Of a DNA stretch of 64,000 bases, positions 16,951-26,355 are shown one piece after another. The stretch is from the NCBI RefSeq assembly GCF_008932245.1, contig NZ_CP034909.1:2480001-2544000 (forward strand), written 5' to 3'. The notes beneath the pieces are model-generated. The model searched no databases, was not told the DNA's origin, and worked only from the letters and a program-made list of their open reading frames with translations. A program made the translations under genes and the position numbers. Each line of letters opens with the position of its first letter. Positions within the stretch are counted from its first letter, which is position 1. The stretch is from Sinorhizobium alkalisoli (GTDB lineage: Bacteria > Pseudomonadota > Alphaproteobacteria > Rhizobiales > Rhizobiaceae).

Positions 16951-17827
16951 CTATAGCTTCGTCCGCGACAAACTCCTCCCCATCTCCACCGTCGTCCTGA
17001 TTCTGATCGCCGTCTGGTATGTCGCCGCCGTGTTCCTGAACGCACCCTTCGAGCGCGACACCGCGGCGCGCGGCGGCACCGAGATCGCCCTGTCCGATCT
17101 CGTCCGAAACACGATGTTCCAGGAGCGGCCGGTCCTGCCGGGGCCGCACCAGGTCGTGGCCGAGATCTGGGATACGACCGTCAACAAGGCGATCACGTCG
17201 AAGCGCAGCCTCGTCTATCACGCCTGGATCACGCTCTCGGCCACCTTGCTCGGCTTCGGAATCGGCGCGGCGCTCGGCATTCTTCTCGCCGTCGGCATCG
17301 TCCACAACCGGGCGATGGAACGCTCGCTAATGCCCTGGGTGATCGCCAGCCAGACGATCCCCATCCTGGCGATCGCGCCGATGATCATCGTCGTGCTCAA
17401 TGCGATCGGCATCGCCGGCCTGCTGCCGAAGGCGCTGATTTCCACCTATCTCTCGTTCTTCCCGGTGGTCGTCGGCATGGTCAAGGGGCTGCGCAGCCCG
17501 GAAACGATCCAGCTCGATCTCATGCATACCTATAACGCATCGCCGGCCCAGACCTTCTGGAAGCTGCGCTGGCCCTCCTCGATGCCCTTCCTCTTCACCT
17601 CGCTCAAGGTCGCGGTCGCCATCTCGCTCGTCGGCGCCATTGTCGGCGAACTTCCGACGGGCGCGGTGGCTGGGCTGGGTGCCCGCCTGCTTGCCGGTTC
17701 CTATTACGGCCAAACGGTGCAGATCTGGGCGGCTCTGTTCATGGCGGCAGCGCTCGCGGCCGTCCTCGTCATGATCGTCGGCTTGGCGCACTCGGCGGTG
17801 CTGAGACGCATGGGAGCCAAGCCATGA
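16943..17827 (+). CDS. ABC transporter permease (NitT/TauT type), first subunit
   Basis: 294 residues from MRDYSFVRDKLLPISTVV; the start has GAGGGAAG before it. At least five membrane helices are visible. The coupling loop LMHTYNASPAQTFWKLRWPS (about residues 190-210) is typical of SsuC/ThiX-like permeases. An insert after the first helix (residues 34-65, ERDTAARGGTEIALSDL) is longer than usual. Its stop overlaps the second permease start by 4 bases (ATGA). Confidence 0.87.
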   Translation: MRDYSFVRDKLLPISTVVLILIAVWYVAAVFLNAPFERDTAARGGTEIALSDLVRNTMFQERPVLPGPHQVVAEIWDTTVNKAITSKRSLVYHAWITLSATLLGFGIGAALGILLAVGIVHNRAMERSLMPWVIASQTIPILAIAPMIIVVLNAIGIAGLLPKALISTYLSFFPVVVGMVKGLRSPETIQLDLMHTYNASPAQTFWKLRWPSSMPFLFTSLKVAVAISLVGAIVGELPTGAVAGLGARLLAGSYYGQTVQIWAALFMAAALAAVLVMIVGLAHSAVLRRMGAKP

Positions 17828-18693
17828 ATACGACCCCTCTCGCCGGCGCGATTGCCTTCTGGCTTGTCGCCTGGGCCGTCAACGAATGGCTGGTCCGGCA
17901 GCATTTCGCGAACCGCACGGTTGGCAACCTTGCACGCTTTGCGGTACCGTTCCTGTTTGGCATCACCATCCTCGTCCTCTGGGAGGGCATCGTCCGTGGC
18001 TTCGGCATCCCGTCGGTCCTGTTGCCGGCGCCGTCGATGATCTGGCAGAGGCTGGTAAACTCCATACCTACGCTCTCGGCCGATTTCCGGCAGACCTTCC
18101 TGAAATCGGTGCTGACAGGCTACGGGCTCGGCTGCGGCCTCGGCTTTCTGGCGGCGATCCTGATCGACCGCTCGCCCTTCCTGCAGAAGGGCCTGCTGCC
18201 GCTCGGCAATTTCGTCTCCGCCCTGCCCGTCATCGGCGTCGCGCCGATCATGGTGATGTGGTTCGGCTTCGACTGGCAGTCGAAGGTCGCGGTCGTCGTG
18301 ATCATGACCTTCTTCCCGATGCTGGTGAACACCGTTTCGGGACTTGCCGCCGCGAGCCATATGGAGCGCGACCTGATGCGCACCTATGCGGCCAGCTGGT
18401 GGCAGACGCTTATCAAATTACGGCTGCCGGCCGCTTGGCCCTTCATTTTCAACGCACTCAAGATCAACTCCACCCTGGCGCTGATCGGCGCCATCGTGGC
18501 CGAGTTCTTCGGGACGCCCATCGTCGGCATGGGCTTCCGTATCTCCACGGAAGTGGGCCGCATGAACGTCGACATGGTTTGGGCCGAAATCGCCGTCGCG
18601 GCGGTGGCTGGCTCCGCCTTCTACGGGACGGTTGCGCTGATCGAACGGGCCGTCACGTTCTGGCATCCGTCCATCCGCAGTGGCCGGGGCTAG
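17824..18693 (+). CDS. ABC transporter permease (NitT/TauT type), second subunit
   Basis: 289 residues. Helices include FGITILVLWEGIVRGFGI and GNFVSALPVIGVAPIMVMW. The coupling loop DLMRTYAASWWQTLIKLRLP is complete. It overlaps the first permease gene by 4 bases, indicating a heterodimeric channel. The binding protein gene follows after 139 bases. Confidence 0.87.
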   Translation: MNTTPLAGAIAFWLVAWAVNEWLVRQHFANRTVGNLARFAVPFLFGITILVLWEGIVRGFGIPSVLLPAPSMIWQRLVNSIPTLSADFRQTFLKSVLTGYGLGCGLGFLAAILIDRSPFLQKGLLPLGNFVSALPVIGVAPIMVMWFGFDWQSKVAVVVIMTFFPMLVNTVSGLAAASHMERDLMRTYAASWWQTLIKLRLPAAWPFIFNALKINSTLALIGAIVAEFFGTPIVGMGFRISTEVGRMNVDMVWAEIAVAAVAGSAFYGTVALIERAVTFWHPSIRSGRG

Positions 18694-18832
18694 ATCACCA
18701 TGAATTGGGGTCGACTGTCCCAAATCAAAGACGTGGTCGACACTGACGATCTGGAGCAGGATGCGGGCGGAAACCCCGCTGATATTTCCTCATCCCGCTC
18801 TGACGATGAAGCAACGATAAGAGGGAACTGAC

Positions 18833-19825
18833 ATGAAAAAAAGACTTGCATCTCTGCTGACAGCCGGCGTCCTTTCGCTCGCTGCATTCCACGCTAATGC
18901 CGCCGACAAGGTCACCCTGCAATTGAAATGGGTGACCCAGGCCCAGTTTGCGGGCTACTATGTCGCCAAGGAGAAGGGTTTCTACGAGGAGGAGGGTCTC
19001 GACGTCGAGATCAAGCCCGGCGGTCCGGACATCGCTCCGGCGCAGGTGATCGCCGGCGGGGGCGCCGACGTCATCGTCGACTGGATGCCCTCCGCGCTTG
19101 CCTCGCGCGAAAAGGGCGTACCGCTCGTCAACATCGCCCAACCCTTCAAGAAGTCCGGCATGATGCTGACCTGTCTCAAGGAGACCGGCGTGCAGAAACC
19201 GGAAGACTTCAAGGGCAAGACGCTCGGCGTCTGGTTCTTCGGCAACGAGTATCCCTTCCTCTCTTGGATGGCGCACCTGAAGATCCCGACCGACGGTGGG
19301 CCGGACGGCGTAACGGTGCTGAAGCAGGGCTTCAATGTTGATCCGCTCATCCAGAAACAGGCGGCCTGCATCTCGACAATGACCTACAACGAGTATTGGC
19401 AGGTAATCGACGCCGGCATCAAGCCCGAGGATCTCGTCACCTTCAAATACGAGGACCAGGGTGTCGCCACGCTCGAAGACGGTCTCTATGTGCTCGAGGA
19501 CAAGCTCAAGGATCCGGCCTTCAAGGAGAAGATGGTGAAGTTTGTCCGCGCCTCGATGAAGGGGTGGAAATATGCCGAGGAAAATCCGGATGAAGCGGCC
19601 GAGATCGTGCTCGAGAACGACTCGACCGGCGCCCAGACGGAAAAGCACCAGAAGCGCATGATGGGCGAAATCGCCAAGCTGACCGCGGGCTCGAACGGCG
19701 CCCTCGACGAGGCCGACTACAAGCGCACCGTGGAATCCCTGCTTGCGGGCGGCTCCGATCCGGTCATCTCGAAGGAGCCGGAAGGCGCCTGGACGCATGA
19801 GATCACCGACGAAGCCCTGAACTAA
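18833..19825 (+). CDS. ABC transporter substrate-binding protein, NMT1/THI5-like
   Basis: 330 residues. The signal peptide ends at AFHANAA before DKVTLQLKWVTQAQFAGYYV, the hallmark N-terminus of THI5/NMT1-like binding proteins (hydroxymethylpyrimidine, pyrimidine or riboflavin precursors). VIAGGGADVIVDWMPSALAS and GKTLGVWFFGNEYPFLSWM are also family-like. It ends the operon and is followed by a strong terminator. The ligand is inferred from the neighbouring pyrimidine catabolic genes. A thiamine-precursor role is the main alternative. Confidence 0.87.
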   Translation: MKKRLASLLTAGVLSLAAFHANAADKVTLQLKWVTQAQFAGYYVAKEKGFYEEEGLDVEIKPGGPDIAPAQVIAGGGADVIVDWMPSALASREKGVPLVNIAQPFKKSGMMLTCLKETGVQKPEDFKGKTLGVWFFGNEYPFLSWMAHLKIPTDGGPDGVTVLKQGFNVDPLIQKQAACISTMTYNEYWQVIDAGIKPEDLVTFKYEDQGVATLEDGLYVLEDKLKDPAFKEKMVKFVRASMKGWKYAEENPDEAAEIVLENDSTGAQTEKHQKRMMGEIAKLTAGSNGALDEADYKRTVESLLAGGSDPVISKEPEGAWTHEITDEALN

Positions 19826-19845
19826 ACAGTCCTGTCGAATACGGG

Positions 19846-19873
19846 AAAGCGAGCGGCGGCTGCCGCTCGCTTT
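19846..19873 (+). terminator. Rho-independent-like terminator of the THI5-type ABC operon
   Basis: A perfect 12-base stem, AAAGCGAGCGGC (19846-19857) with GCCGCTCGCTTT (19862-19873), has a 4-base loop and lies 20 bases after the stop codon. It ends in TTTCTTCC. Confidence 0.85.
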
Positions 19874-20347
19874 CTTCCTGCCCTGCCTCGGTTGCCAAAC
19901 CTACATCATAAGTTGTATCGATATAGCCTTGGAGTGGCGGACGGTCAAAAATATTGAGGCACCATCGCTTCGCCAGCCCTTGCAAGCGTTTGCTACGAAG
20001 ATTACATAGGCCGCAACGTTTGGTTGGAAGGTGGCGCAGGGGGAGCCGTTTATTCTCTCTTCCTGTCCTGTGGGGGAAATTTATCCCTGACGCTTGGTTT
20101 CGTTCGATGCGGAAGCCGATCCGACGACAACCACGCGGCAGTTCGAAGTGTCACCGTATCCTGTGCGGGTTTGAAAACGCAGTTAAAATAGCGGGCCGTT
20201 TCTGTTTGACCGGATCGGTCGGAAGGAATTCGATGCCGCGGCCGCGACCGGCAATCGGGCGGCATAGCCGGCAAAGCCGCGAGTACAGATAAGCGCCTCG
20301 TCTTTCGATTGGCGAGCGGGCATGACTTTCTTTGGGACGACAGGCCG
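19874..20347. other. Non-coding stretch before the efflux operon
   Basis: 474 bases between the terminator and the efflux adaptor start. Short open frames on both strands show no family motif, no ribosome site and arginine/proline-rich shadow-like composition. The half nearest 20160-20200 is comparatively AT-rich (GTTTGAAAACGCAGTTAAAA) and may hold the efflux promoter. I see no regulator gene, repeat or RNA gene here. Confidence 0.4.
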
Positions 20348-21529
20348 ATGGTTCAGATATTTCTTCCTTTTCTCGGCGCCTTCGCAGCGATTGCACTCGG
20401 CTTTTCCGCAGCCTCGGCCGAGGAACCGGCACCGCAGCAGGAACAGCTATTGCCGTCGATCGTCGTTACCGAAGCCACGGAGCGATCGATCAGGGATCGT
20501 GTCCTCGCAACCGGTTCGATCGAGGCGGTCGAGGAGACCTATGTTTCCCCGCTGGTGGACGGGCTTTCCATTCGGTCGCTGAACGTCGACGTCGGCGACC
20601 GGGTCGAAAAAGGTAGCACGCTCGTCGTTCTCAACGACGATGCGCTGCTCCTGCAGAAAAGCGAACTCCAAGCCAATTTGGCCAAGGCGGCGGCCGCGCT
20701 TGCCCAATATCGTGCTCAGCTCGCCGAAACGACGGCCAATGCGGAAGAGGCGACGCGCGTTGCCGATCGCGCCGAGCAGCTTTCGGCAAACGGCACCGTC
20801 TCGACCGCGGAGGCCGACCGGCTGAAGGCGCTCGCCGCAGCCGCGCGCGCCCGCGTCCGCTCTGCCGAGCAATCCGTAGGTGTTGCGGCCGCCGATATCA
20901 AGGTCGTTCAGGCGCAGATCGACGATGTGAACCTGCGTCTTGCCCGCACGGAAGTAAAGGCGCCGGTCAGCGGTGTGATCTCCGCCAAGAATGCCAAGAT
21001 CGGTGCGATTGCCAGCGGCACCGGCGCGCCGCTTTTCGCGATCATCCGTGACGGCGCCATCGAGATGAAGGCGGACGTTACCGAGGCCGACATTCTCAAG
21101 CTTGCCATCGGCCAGGCTGCAACAATGAAGCTTGCCGGGGGCAGCACGACGATTGACGGCAAGATCCGACTGATCGCGCCGACGGTTGATCCGGTGACGC
21201 GGCTCGGCACCGTGCACATCACCCTCGCCGATGCGACAGAGGCACGTGCAGGCATGTATGCCAGCGCCGTCATTACCGTCGCGCAGAAACAGGCGGTGGT
21301 TTTGCCGCAAACGGCGGTCACCGCGGAGAACGGCAAATCGATCGTCCGCAAGGTCGAGGACGGCGTCGTGCACTTGGTCCCGGTGACGACCGGCATTCAG
21401 GACGGGCAGTTCGTCGAGATTGTTTCCGGACTCGAGGCGGGCGAACAAGCGGTGGCAAAGGCCGGCGCCTATGTGCGCGACGGCGACCGCATCAATCCGG
21501 TCAAACCGGCGCAGCCGATAACCAATTGA
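20348..21529 (+). CDS. RND efflux pump periplasmic adaptor (membrane fusion protein)
   Basis: 393 residues from MVQIFLPFLGAFAAIAL, with a signal peptide cut near ASA/EEP. The order is the HlyD/AcrA one: barrel-sandwich half (VSPLVDGLSIRSLNVDVGDRV), an alpha-hairpin coiled coil (about residues 95-205, AAAALAQYRAQLAETTANAEE), the second lipoyl half (RTEVKAPVSGVISAKNAKIG) and beta-barrel. No lipobox cysteine is present. It links the inner-membrane pump encoded next to an outer-membrane channel encoded elsewhere. It is 15 bases from the pump gene. Confidence 0.9.
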   Translation: MVQIFLPFLGAFAAIALGFSAASAEEPAPQQEQLLPSIVVTEATERSIRDRVLATGSIEAVEETYVSPLVDGLSIRSLNVDVGDRVEKGSTLVVLNDDALLLQKSELQANLAKAAAALAQYRAQLAETTANAEEATRVADRAEQLSANGTVSTAEADRLKALAAAARARVRSAEQSVGVAAADIKVVQAQIDDVNLRLARTEVKAPVSGVISAKNAKIGAIASGTGAPLFAIIRDGAIEMKADVTEADILKLAIGQAATMKLAGGSTTIDGKIRLIAPTVDPVTRLGTVHITLADATEARAGMYASAVITVAQKQAVVLPQTAVTAENGKSIVRKVEDGVVHLVPVTTGIQDGQFVEIVSGLEAGEQAVAKAGAYVRDGDRINPVKPAQPITN

Positions 21530-21544
21530 CGGGAAACCGAGACC

Positions 21545-24500
21545 ATGAACTTCTCCGCCTGGTCCATTCGTAATCCGGTCGCGCCGATCCTGGCCTTTTT
21601 CGTGCTCGTCGTGCTCGGCTGGCAGTCCTTCAATTCGCTGCCGATCACCCGTTTCCCGAACATCGACGTGCCGATCGTCTCGGTCGCGGTGACCCAGAGC
21701 GGTGCGGCGCCAGCCGAACTCGAAACCCAGGTCACCAAAGAGATCGAGGACGCGGTCGCCGGCATTTCGGGCGTCGACCATATTCAATCGACCATTACCG
21801 ATGGCACCTCCACCACCGCCGTGATCTTCCGCATGGAAGTGCCGACAACCCAAGCGGTTCAGGACGTCAAGGACGCGATTGACCGCATCCGTGGCGATCT
21901 GCCGACGACGATCGACGAGCCGATCGTCTCGAAGGTTGACGTCGAAGGTCAGGCGATCCAGACCTTTTCCGTCTCCTCGCCGGGCATGACGCTCGAAGAG
22001 CTCTCCTGGTTCGTCGACGACACGATCAAGCGCGAGATCCAGGGCAAGAGCGGCATCGGCCGCGTCGACCGCTATGGCGGCTCCGACCGCGAAGTCCGAA
22101 TCGAACTCGACGAGGACCGGCTGAATTCCTTCGGCATCAGTGCCGCCGACGTCAACGGTCAGCTCCGCCGCATGAACCTCGATCTCGGTTCCGGCCGGGG
22201 TCAGGTCGGCGGCAGCGAACAGGCGATCCGCACGCTCGGCGATACGCGCGACGTGGCAGGCCTCGCCAACACGATGATCTCGCTGCCGAACGGCCGCTTC
22301 GTCCGCCTCTCGGAACTCGGCACCGTGACCGACACCTATGAGGAACAGAAGTCCTTCTCGCGCTTCAACGGGCATCCCGGCGTTACCTTCGCGGTCTTCC
22401 GTGCCAAGGGTGCGAGCGAGGTGACGGTGGCCGAAACGGTCGCCGAGACGCTGGAGGGGATCCGGGCCAAACATCCGGACGTCACGATCGAGATGGTCGA
22501 TGACTCGGTCTATTTCACCTATGGCAATTACGAGGCGGCCATCCACACGCTGATAGAAGGTGCGCTGCTTGCCGTCATCGTCGTCATGCTGTTCCTGCGC
22601 AATTGGCGGGCTACCCTGATCGCCGCGGTCGCGCTGCCGCTTTCGGCCATTCCCACCTTCTGGGTCATGGAACTCCTGGGCTTCTCGCTGAACCTCGTGA
22701 GCTTCCTCGCCATGACGCTTGCGACGGGCATCCTTGTCGACGACGCCATCGTCGAGATCGAGAACATCGAGCGGCACATTCAGATGGGCAAGTCGCCCTA
22801 TCGCGCTGCGATCGAGGCGGCGGACGAGATCGGCCTTGCGGTCATCGCCACGACTTTCACCATCATCGCCGTCTTCGTACCCGTCTCCTTCATGCCGGGC
22901 ATTCCGGGGCAATATTTCATCCAGTTCGGCCTGACTGTCGCCGTCGCCGTTTTTTTCTCGCTTCTGGTCGCACGCCTGATCACGCCGGTAATGGCGGCCT
23001 ATCTGATGAAGCCCACGGACGTGGGCGGCCACTACGGCGACGACGGCTTCATAATGCGCCAGTACACGCGCCTCGTGCAATTCACCACGAAGGCCTGGTA
23101 CACGCGCTATTCGACGCTTCTTGCCGCGATCGTCCTCTCGGTCGGCTCGGTGGTCGCCCTCATCCTCTTCGTCCCCGGCAGCTTCCTGCCGCCGGAGGAC
23201 AACTCGCGCGTCAGCCTGTCGATCGAACTGCCGCCGGACGCGATGCTCGAGGACACGGATCGGACGACCACCGAGATCTACAACCGGATCAAGGATATCG
23301 ACGGCGTCGAAGACGTCTTCGTGCTTGGCGGCGCCTCTCCGAAGGGCGATCTCGAGCTCAGGCGCGCGGCCGTGACCATACTTCTCGGGAAACTCGACCA
23401 TTCACTGGTCAACAGGATCGTCAATGACGTGATCGGCGGCATGCCGTTGATCGGCGAATATCTGCCGAAGCTACCGCCGGCCGGCCGCACCAAGCCGCAA
23501 TCTCAGATCGAAAAGGAAATCTTCACACGGCTGCAGTCGATCCCGGACGTCCGCGTCATCAAGCTTAACGACCGCGGTGAGCGCGATCTCTCGTTCAACT
23601 TGCTCTCCAACGACGAGGCCGATCTGGACAAGGCGGTCGCGACTCTCGAAGCAAAGCTCCGTAGCGACCCGCTGCTTGCCAATGTGAGTCCGGACGGCGC
23701 TCTGCCGCGGCCGGAACTGCAAATCCGTCCGCGCGACGAGCAGATGTCCCGTCTCGGCATCACTACGGCGCAGATTTCGGAGGTGATCCGCGTAGCCACG
23801 ATCGGCGACGTCGACGCGCAGCTGACGAAGATCGCGCTTGATGGGCGCCTCATCCCGGTCCGGGTGCAGCTCGATCGCGATTTCCGCAGTGACCTGGCAG
23901 CGATCCGCAATCTCAAGGTTCAGACCGCCTCCGGCGCCATGGTTCCGCTGTCGAGCGTCGCGGATATCAACTACTCTGAGGGCCCGAGCTCGATCAAGCG
24001 TTACGACCGCTATCGGGTTGTCGCGCTCGGCGCGGACCTGCCGGCCGGCGTCGCGCTCGACACCGCATCGGCCCGCTTCAAGCAGATCGCCGCCGAGGCT
24101 GAGCTCCCCTCCACCGTCCAATTCCTGGAGAGCGGCGATGCCGAGGTTCAGGCGGAGATGCAGCAGAGCTTCGGCAATGCAATGCTGCTCGGCCTGATGA
24201 TGGTGCTTGTCGTGCTCATCCTGCTGTTCAAGGACGTGATCCAACCCTTCACCATTCTGTTCTCGCTGCCGCTCGCCATCGGCGGCGTGGCGGCAAGCCT
24301 GATCCTGACGCAGAATGCGCTGTCCATGCCTGTTCTGATCGGCATATTGATGCTGATGGGTATCGTCACCAAGAATGCGATCCTGCTCGTCGATTTTGGC
24401 ATCGAGATGATGCACCACGGCATGGACCGGACGCTGTCGATGGTCGAGGCCGGCCGCAAGCGCGCCCGCCCGATCGTCATGACCTCGATCGCCATGTCCG

Positions 24501-24856
24501 CGGGCATGCTGCCTTCGGCGCTCGGCGTTGGCGAAGGCGGTTCCTTCCGCGCGCCGATGGCAATTGCGGTGATCGGCGGCATCATCGTGTCGACGGTCTT
24601 GAGCCTCGTCGTCGTCCCCTCGTTCTTCCTGATCATGGACGACCTGTCGCGGCTGCTCGCCTGGATCTTCGGCCGCTTCGTCGGCAAGAAGGACGAGGAA
24701 GTCCTGCCTCTCGACCGCGAGGCCCTGAGCAAGCTCGCCGCCGAGCAGGGCAGCACGATCGAAAGCCTGGACGAGCGCGTCAATGCGCTGGAGGCGGAAC
24801 GGCGCGGCAAATCCGACCGCAAGGTCATCAGCCATCCGGCCCTTGCAGCCGAATAG
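21545..24856 (+). CDS. RND-family multidrug efflux pump, inner-membrane subunit
   Basis: 1103 residues, longer than AcrB (1049). It starts MNFSAWSIRNPVAPILAFFV, the usual first RND helix. The proton-relay aspartates are visible in LATGILVDDAIVEIENIERH in helix 4. Two large periplasmic loops (about residues 35-330 and 560-870) and the second helix bundle (MLLGLMMVLVVLILLFKDVI, MGIVTKNAILLVDFGIEMM) are intact. The last 60 residues form a charged, coiled-coil-like tail (LSKLAAEQGSTIESLDERVN). The substrate is unknown. No outer-membrane factor gene is adjacent. Confidence 0.92.
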   Translation: MNFSAWSIRNPVAPILAFFVLVVLGWQSFNSLPITRFPNIDVPIVSVAVTQSGAAPAELETQVTKEIEDAVAGISGVDHIQSTITDGTSTTAVIFRMEVPTTQAVQDVKDAIDRIRGDLPTTIDEPIVSKVDVEGQAIQTFSVSSPGMTLEELSWFVDDTIKREIQGKSGIGRVDRYGGSDREVRIELDEDRLNSFGISAADVNGQLRRMNLDLGSGRGQVGGSEQAIRTLGDTRDVAGLANTMISLPNGRFVRLSELGTVTDTYEEQKSFSRFNGHPGVTFAVFRAKGASEVTVAETVAETLEGIRAKHPDVTIEMVDDSVYFTYGNYEAAIHTLIEGALLAVIVVMLFLRNWRATLIAAVALPLSAIPTFWVMELLGFSLNLVSFLAMTLATGILVDDAIVEIENIERHIQMGKSPYRAAIEAADEIGLAVIATTFTIIAVFVPVSFMPGIPGQYFIQFGLTVAVAVFFSLLVARLITPVMAAYLMKPTDVGGHYGDDGFIMRQYTRLVQFTTKAWYTRYSTLLAAIVLSVGSVVALILFVPGSFLPPEDNSRVSLSIELPPDAMLEDTDRTTTEIYNRIKDIDGVEDVFVLGGASPKGDLELRRAAVTILLGKLDHSLVNRIVNDVIGGMPLIGEYLPKLPPAGRTKPQSQIEKEIFTRLQSIPDVRVIKLNDRGERDLSFNLLSNDEADLDKAVATLEAKLRSDPLLANVSPDGALPRPELQIRPRDEQMSRLGITTAQISEVIRVATIGDVDAQLTKIALDGRLIPVRVQLDRDFRSDLAAIRNLKVQTASGAMVPLSSVADINYSEGPSSIKRYDRYRVVALGADLPAGVALDTASARFKQIAAEAELPSTVQFLESGDAEVQAEMQQSFGNAMLLGLMMVLVVLILLFKDVIQPFTILFSLPLAIGGVAASLILTQNALSMPVLIGILMLMGIVTKNAILLVDFGIEMMHHGMDRTLSMVEAGRKRARPIVMTSIAMSAGMLPSALGVGEGGSFRAPMAIAVIGGIIVSTVLSLVVVPSFFLIMDDLSRLLAWIFGRFVGKKDEEVLPLDREALSKLAAEQGSTIESLDERVNALEAERRGKSDRKVISHPALAAE

Positions 24857-24875
24857 TCCTTAAGACGTGTGCACG

Positions 24876-24907
24876 CCTGCGCGTCTGACAAGACGCGCAG
24901 CGCTAGG
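24876..24907. repeat. Degenerate RIME-type palindrome
   Basis: CTGCGCGTCTGACAAGACGC followed by GCAGCGCTAG resembles the second palindrome of the RIME-like elements elsewhere in this window. It lies 20 bases after the RND pump stop and could end its transcript. Confidence 0.5.
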
Positions 24908-24931
24908 ACGCGGATTCATTCGCGAAGTTGT

Positions 24932-24945
24932 TTGATCAAGGTCAA
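24932..24945. promoter_or_regulatory. FNR/FixK-type box upstream of the Crp/Fnr regulator gene
   Basis: TTGATCAAGGTCAA matches TTGA-N6-TCAA exactly and the fuller TTGAT-N4-ATCAA with one mismatch. It is centred about 64 bases before the regulator's ATG at 25003. Confidence 0.6.
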
Positions 24946-25002
24946 TTTCCGGCGCGGCCCGAACCGCTAGTTTCGTCCCTGGCTTTTTTGGGAACGAGCG
25001 GT

Positions 25003-25683
25003 ATGAAGACATTGCGATTGACCTCGGGCGACAGGGCCATTCTCCTCCACTCGCGCTTTTTCTCGCGGCTGGCACGGGCGACGGTGGAAGCAATTCTCGC
25101 GGACACGACAGTCTCCACACATGAGGAGCACGACGTGCTGTTTCGCGAGCAGGAGCGGATCGACGAGGTATTCTTCGTACTCTCCGGTCTCGTGCGTCTC
25201 TACCGCCTCGGCAAGGACGGCCGCGAGGCGGATGTCGCCGTCTTCCAGCGAGGCGATATGTTCGGCGTCAACGCCATGTTCCTGAACCACCGCGCGACGG
25301 CGAATGCGCAGGCCGCCGAGCCATCGATCGTGGCGCGCGTCGAGAGCCGCCGGCTCAGTCAGCTCGCGGCCGAAGAAACCGACGTCGCCCAGGCGCTCCT
25401 CGAGGTCGTCTGTCACCATGGCAAGATGACCGAGGATTGCCTCGCGGATGACCGGCTGCTGACGGCGCCGCAGCGGGTTGCCAATTATATCCTCAGCCAT
25501 TGCCCGAACGGCTCTGAGACCTTCTCCTTCCGGCTGCCGTTTCAGAAGAACGTGCTCGCCGGCAAGCTCGGTCTCGCGCCGGAGGCGCTTTCGCGCGCCT
25601 TCTCGATGCTGCGCCCGTCCGGCGTCGTCGTGAAGGGACGCGTGATCGAAATCCGCAACCGCCAGGCGCTCGAGGAGTTCTGA
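25003..25683 (+). CDS. Crp/Fnr-family transcriptional regulator, DNR/Nnr-like
   Basis: 226 residues from MKTLRLTSGDRAILLHS; an upstream in-frame start at 24928 would overlap the FNR-type box and is less likely. The cyclic-nucleotide-like sensor domain (about residues 10-130) includes FREQERIDEVFFVLSGLVRL and AVFQRGDMFGVNAM. The C-terminal helix-turn-helix has LAGKLGLAPEALSRAFSML, whose E-x-x-S-R is the FNR-type recognition pattern. It lacks FNR's N-terminal cysteine cluster, as do DNR/NnrR proteins that sense NO through heme. It is convergent with ureG. The signal and targets are unknown. Confidence 0.85.
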   Translation: MKTLRLTSGDRAILLHSRFFSRLARATVEAILADTTVSTHEEHDVLFREQERIDEVFFVLSGLVRLYRLGKDGREADVAVFQRGDMFGVNAMFLNHRATANAQAAEPSIVARVESRRLSQLAAEETDVAQALLEVVCHHGKMTEDCLADDRLLTAPQRVANYILSHCPNGSETFSFRLPFQKNVLAGKLGLAPEALSRAFSMLRPSGVVVKGRVIEIRNRQALEEF

Positions 25684-25695
25684 CGCCCAGCCGGC

Positions 25696-26307
25696 TCAAA
25701 GGCCGCCGTTTGCTGTCAGGAATTCGACGATCAGGTCGATCCCCTCCCCCCGTTTCATGTCGGAGAAGACGAAGGGTTTTTGCGCGCGCATTCGCGCCGC
25801 GTCGCGCTCCATCACCTCGAGGTCGGCGCCGACATACGGAGCAAGATCCTTCTTGTTGATCACAAGCAGATCGGACTTCGTGATGCCCGGTCCGCCCTTT
25901 CGCGGGATTTCCTCGCCTTGGCAGACGGAAATCACGTAGATGGTCAAATCCGCCAGATCGGGCGAAAAGGTGGCCGCAAGATTGTCGCCGCCGGATTCGA
26001 TGAAGACGACGTCCAGGTCGGGAATGCGGCGGTTGAGTTCGGCGATCGCCTGCAGATTGATCGAGGCGTCCTCCCGGATTGCCGTATGCGGGCAGCCGCC
26101 GGTTTCGACGCCGACGATCCGCTCGGAAGACAACGCCTGCATGCGCACCAGCGCCTCCGCGTCTTCCTTGGTGTAGATGTCATTGGTGACGACGGCGACG
26201 GAATATTTCTCGCGCATCGCCTTGCAGAGCTTGTCCGTCAGCGCCGTCTTGCCGGACCCGACCGGACCGCCGATCCCGACGCGAAGAGGACCGTTTTTCG
26301 ATGGCAT
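25696..26307 (-). CDS. ureG: Urease accessory GTPase UreG
   Basis: 203 residues, full length. The P-loop is [18 protein letters not shown] (about residues 11-28). [13 protein letters not shown], the metal-binding [16 protein letters not shown] (CPH) and the G4 motif [10 protein letters not shown] are all intact. It supplies GTP-driven nickel delivery to apo-urease with UreE, UreF and UreD. It is last in the urease cluster, 48 bases after ureF. Confidence 0.97.
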   Translation of the reverse strand: MPSKNGPLRVGIGGPVGSGKTALTDKLCKAMREKYSVAVVTNDIYTKEDAEALVRMQALSSERIVGVETGGCPHTAIREDASINLQAIAELNRRIPDLDVVFIESGGDNLAATFSPDLADLTIYVISVCQGEEIPRKGGPGITKSDLLVINKKDLAPYVGADLEVMERDAARMRAQKPFVFSDMKRGEGIDLIVEFLTANGGL

Positions 26308-26355
26308 GTCTTATGTCCTTTCCCGTCACCTGTGGGCATGCATGTGGCACATGCA

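Noticed and set aside
19954..20292. 112-codon frame before the efflux operon
   Set aside because: It is arginine-rich, without a start signal or family resemblance.
20447..23401. 984-codon open frame on the minus strand across the RND pump genes
   Set aside because: It is antisense to two clear efflux genes, and its translation is R/D/H-rich with no family motif, a typical high-GC shadow frame.
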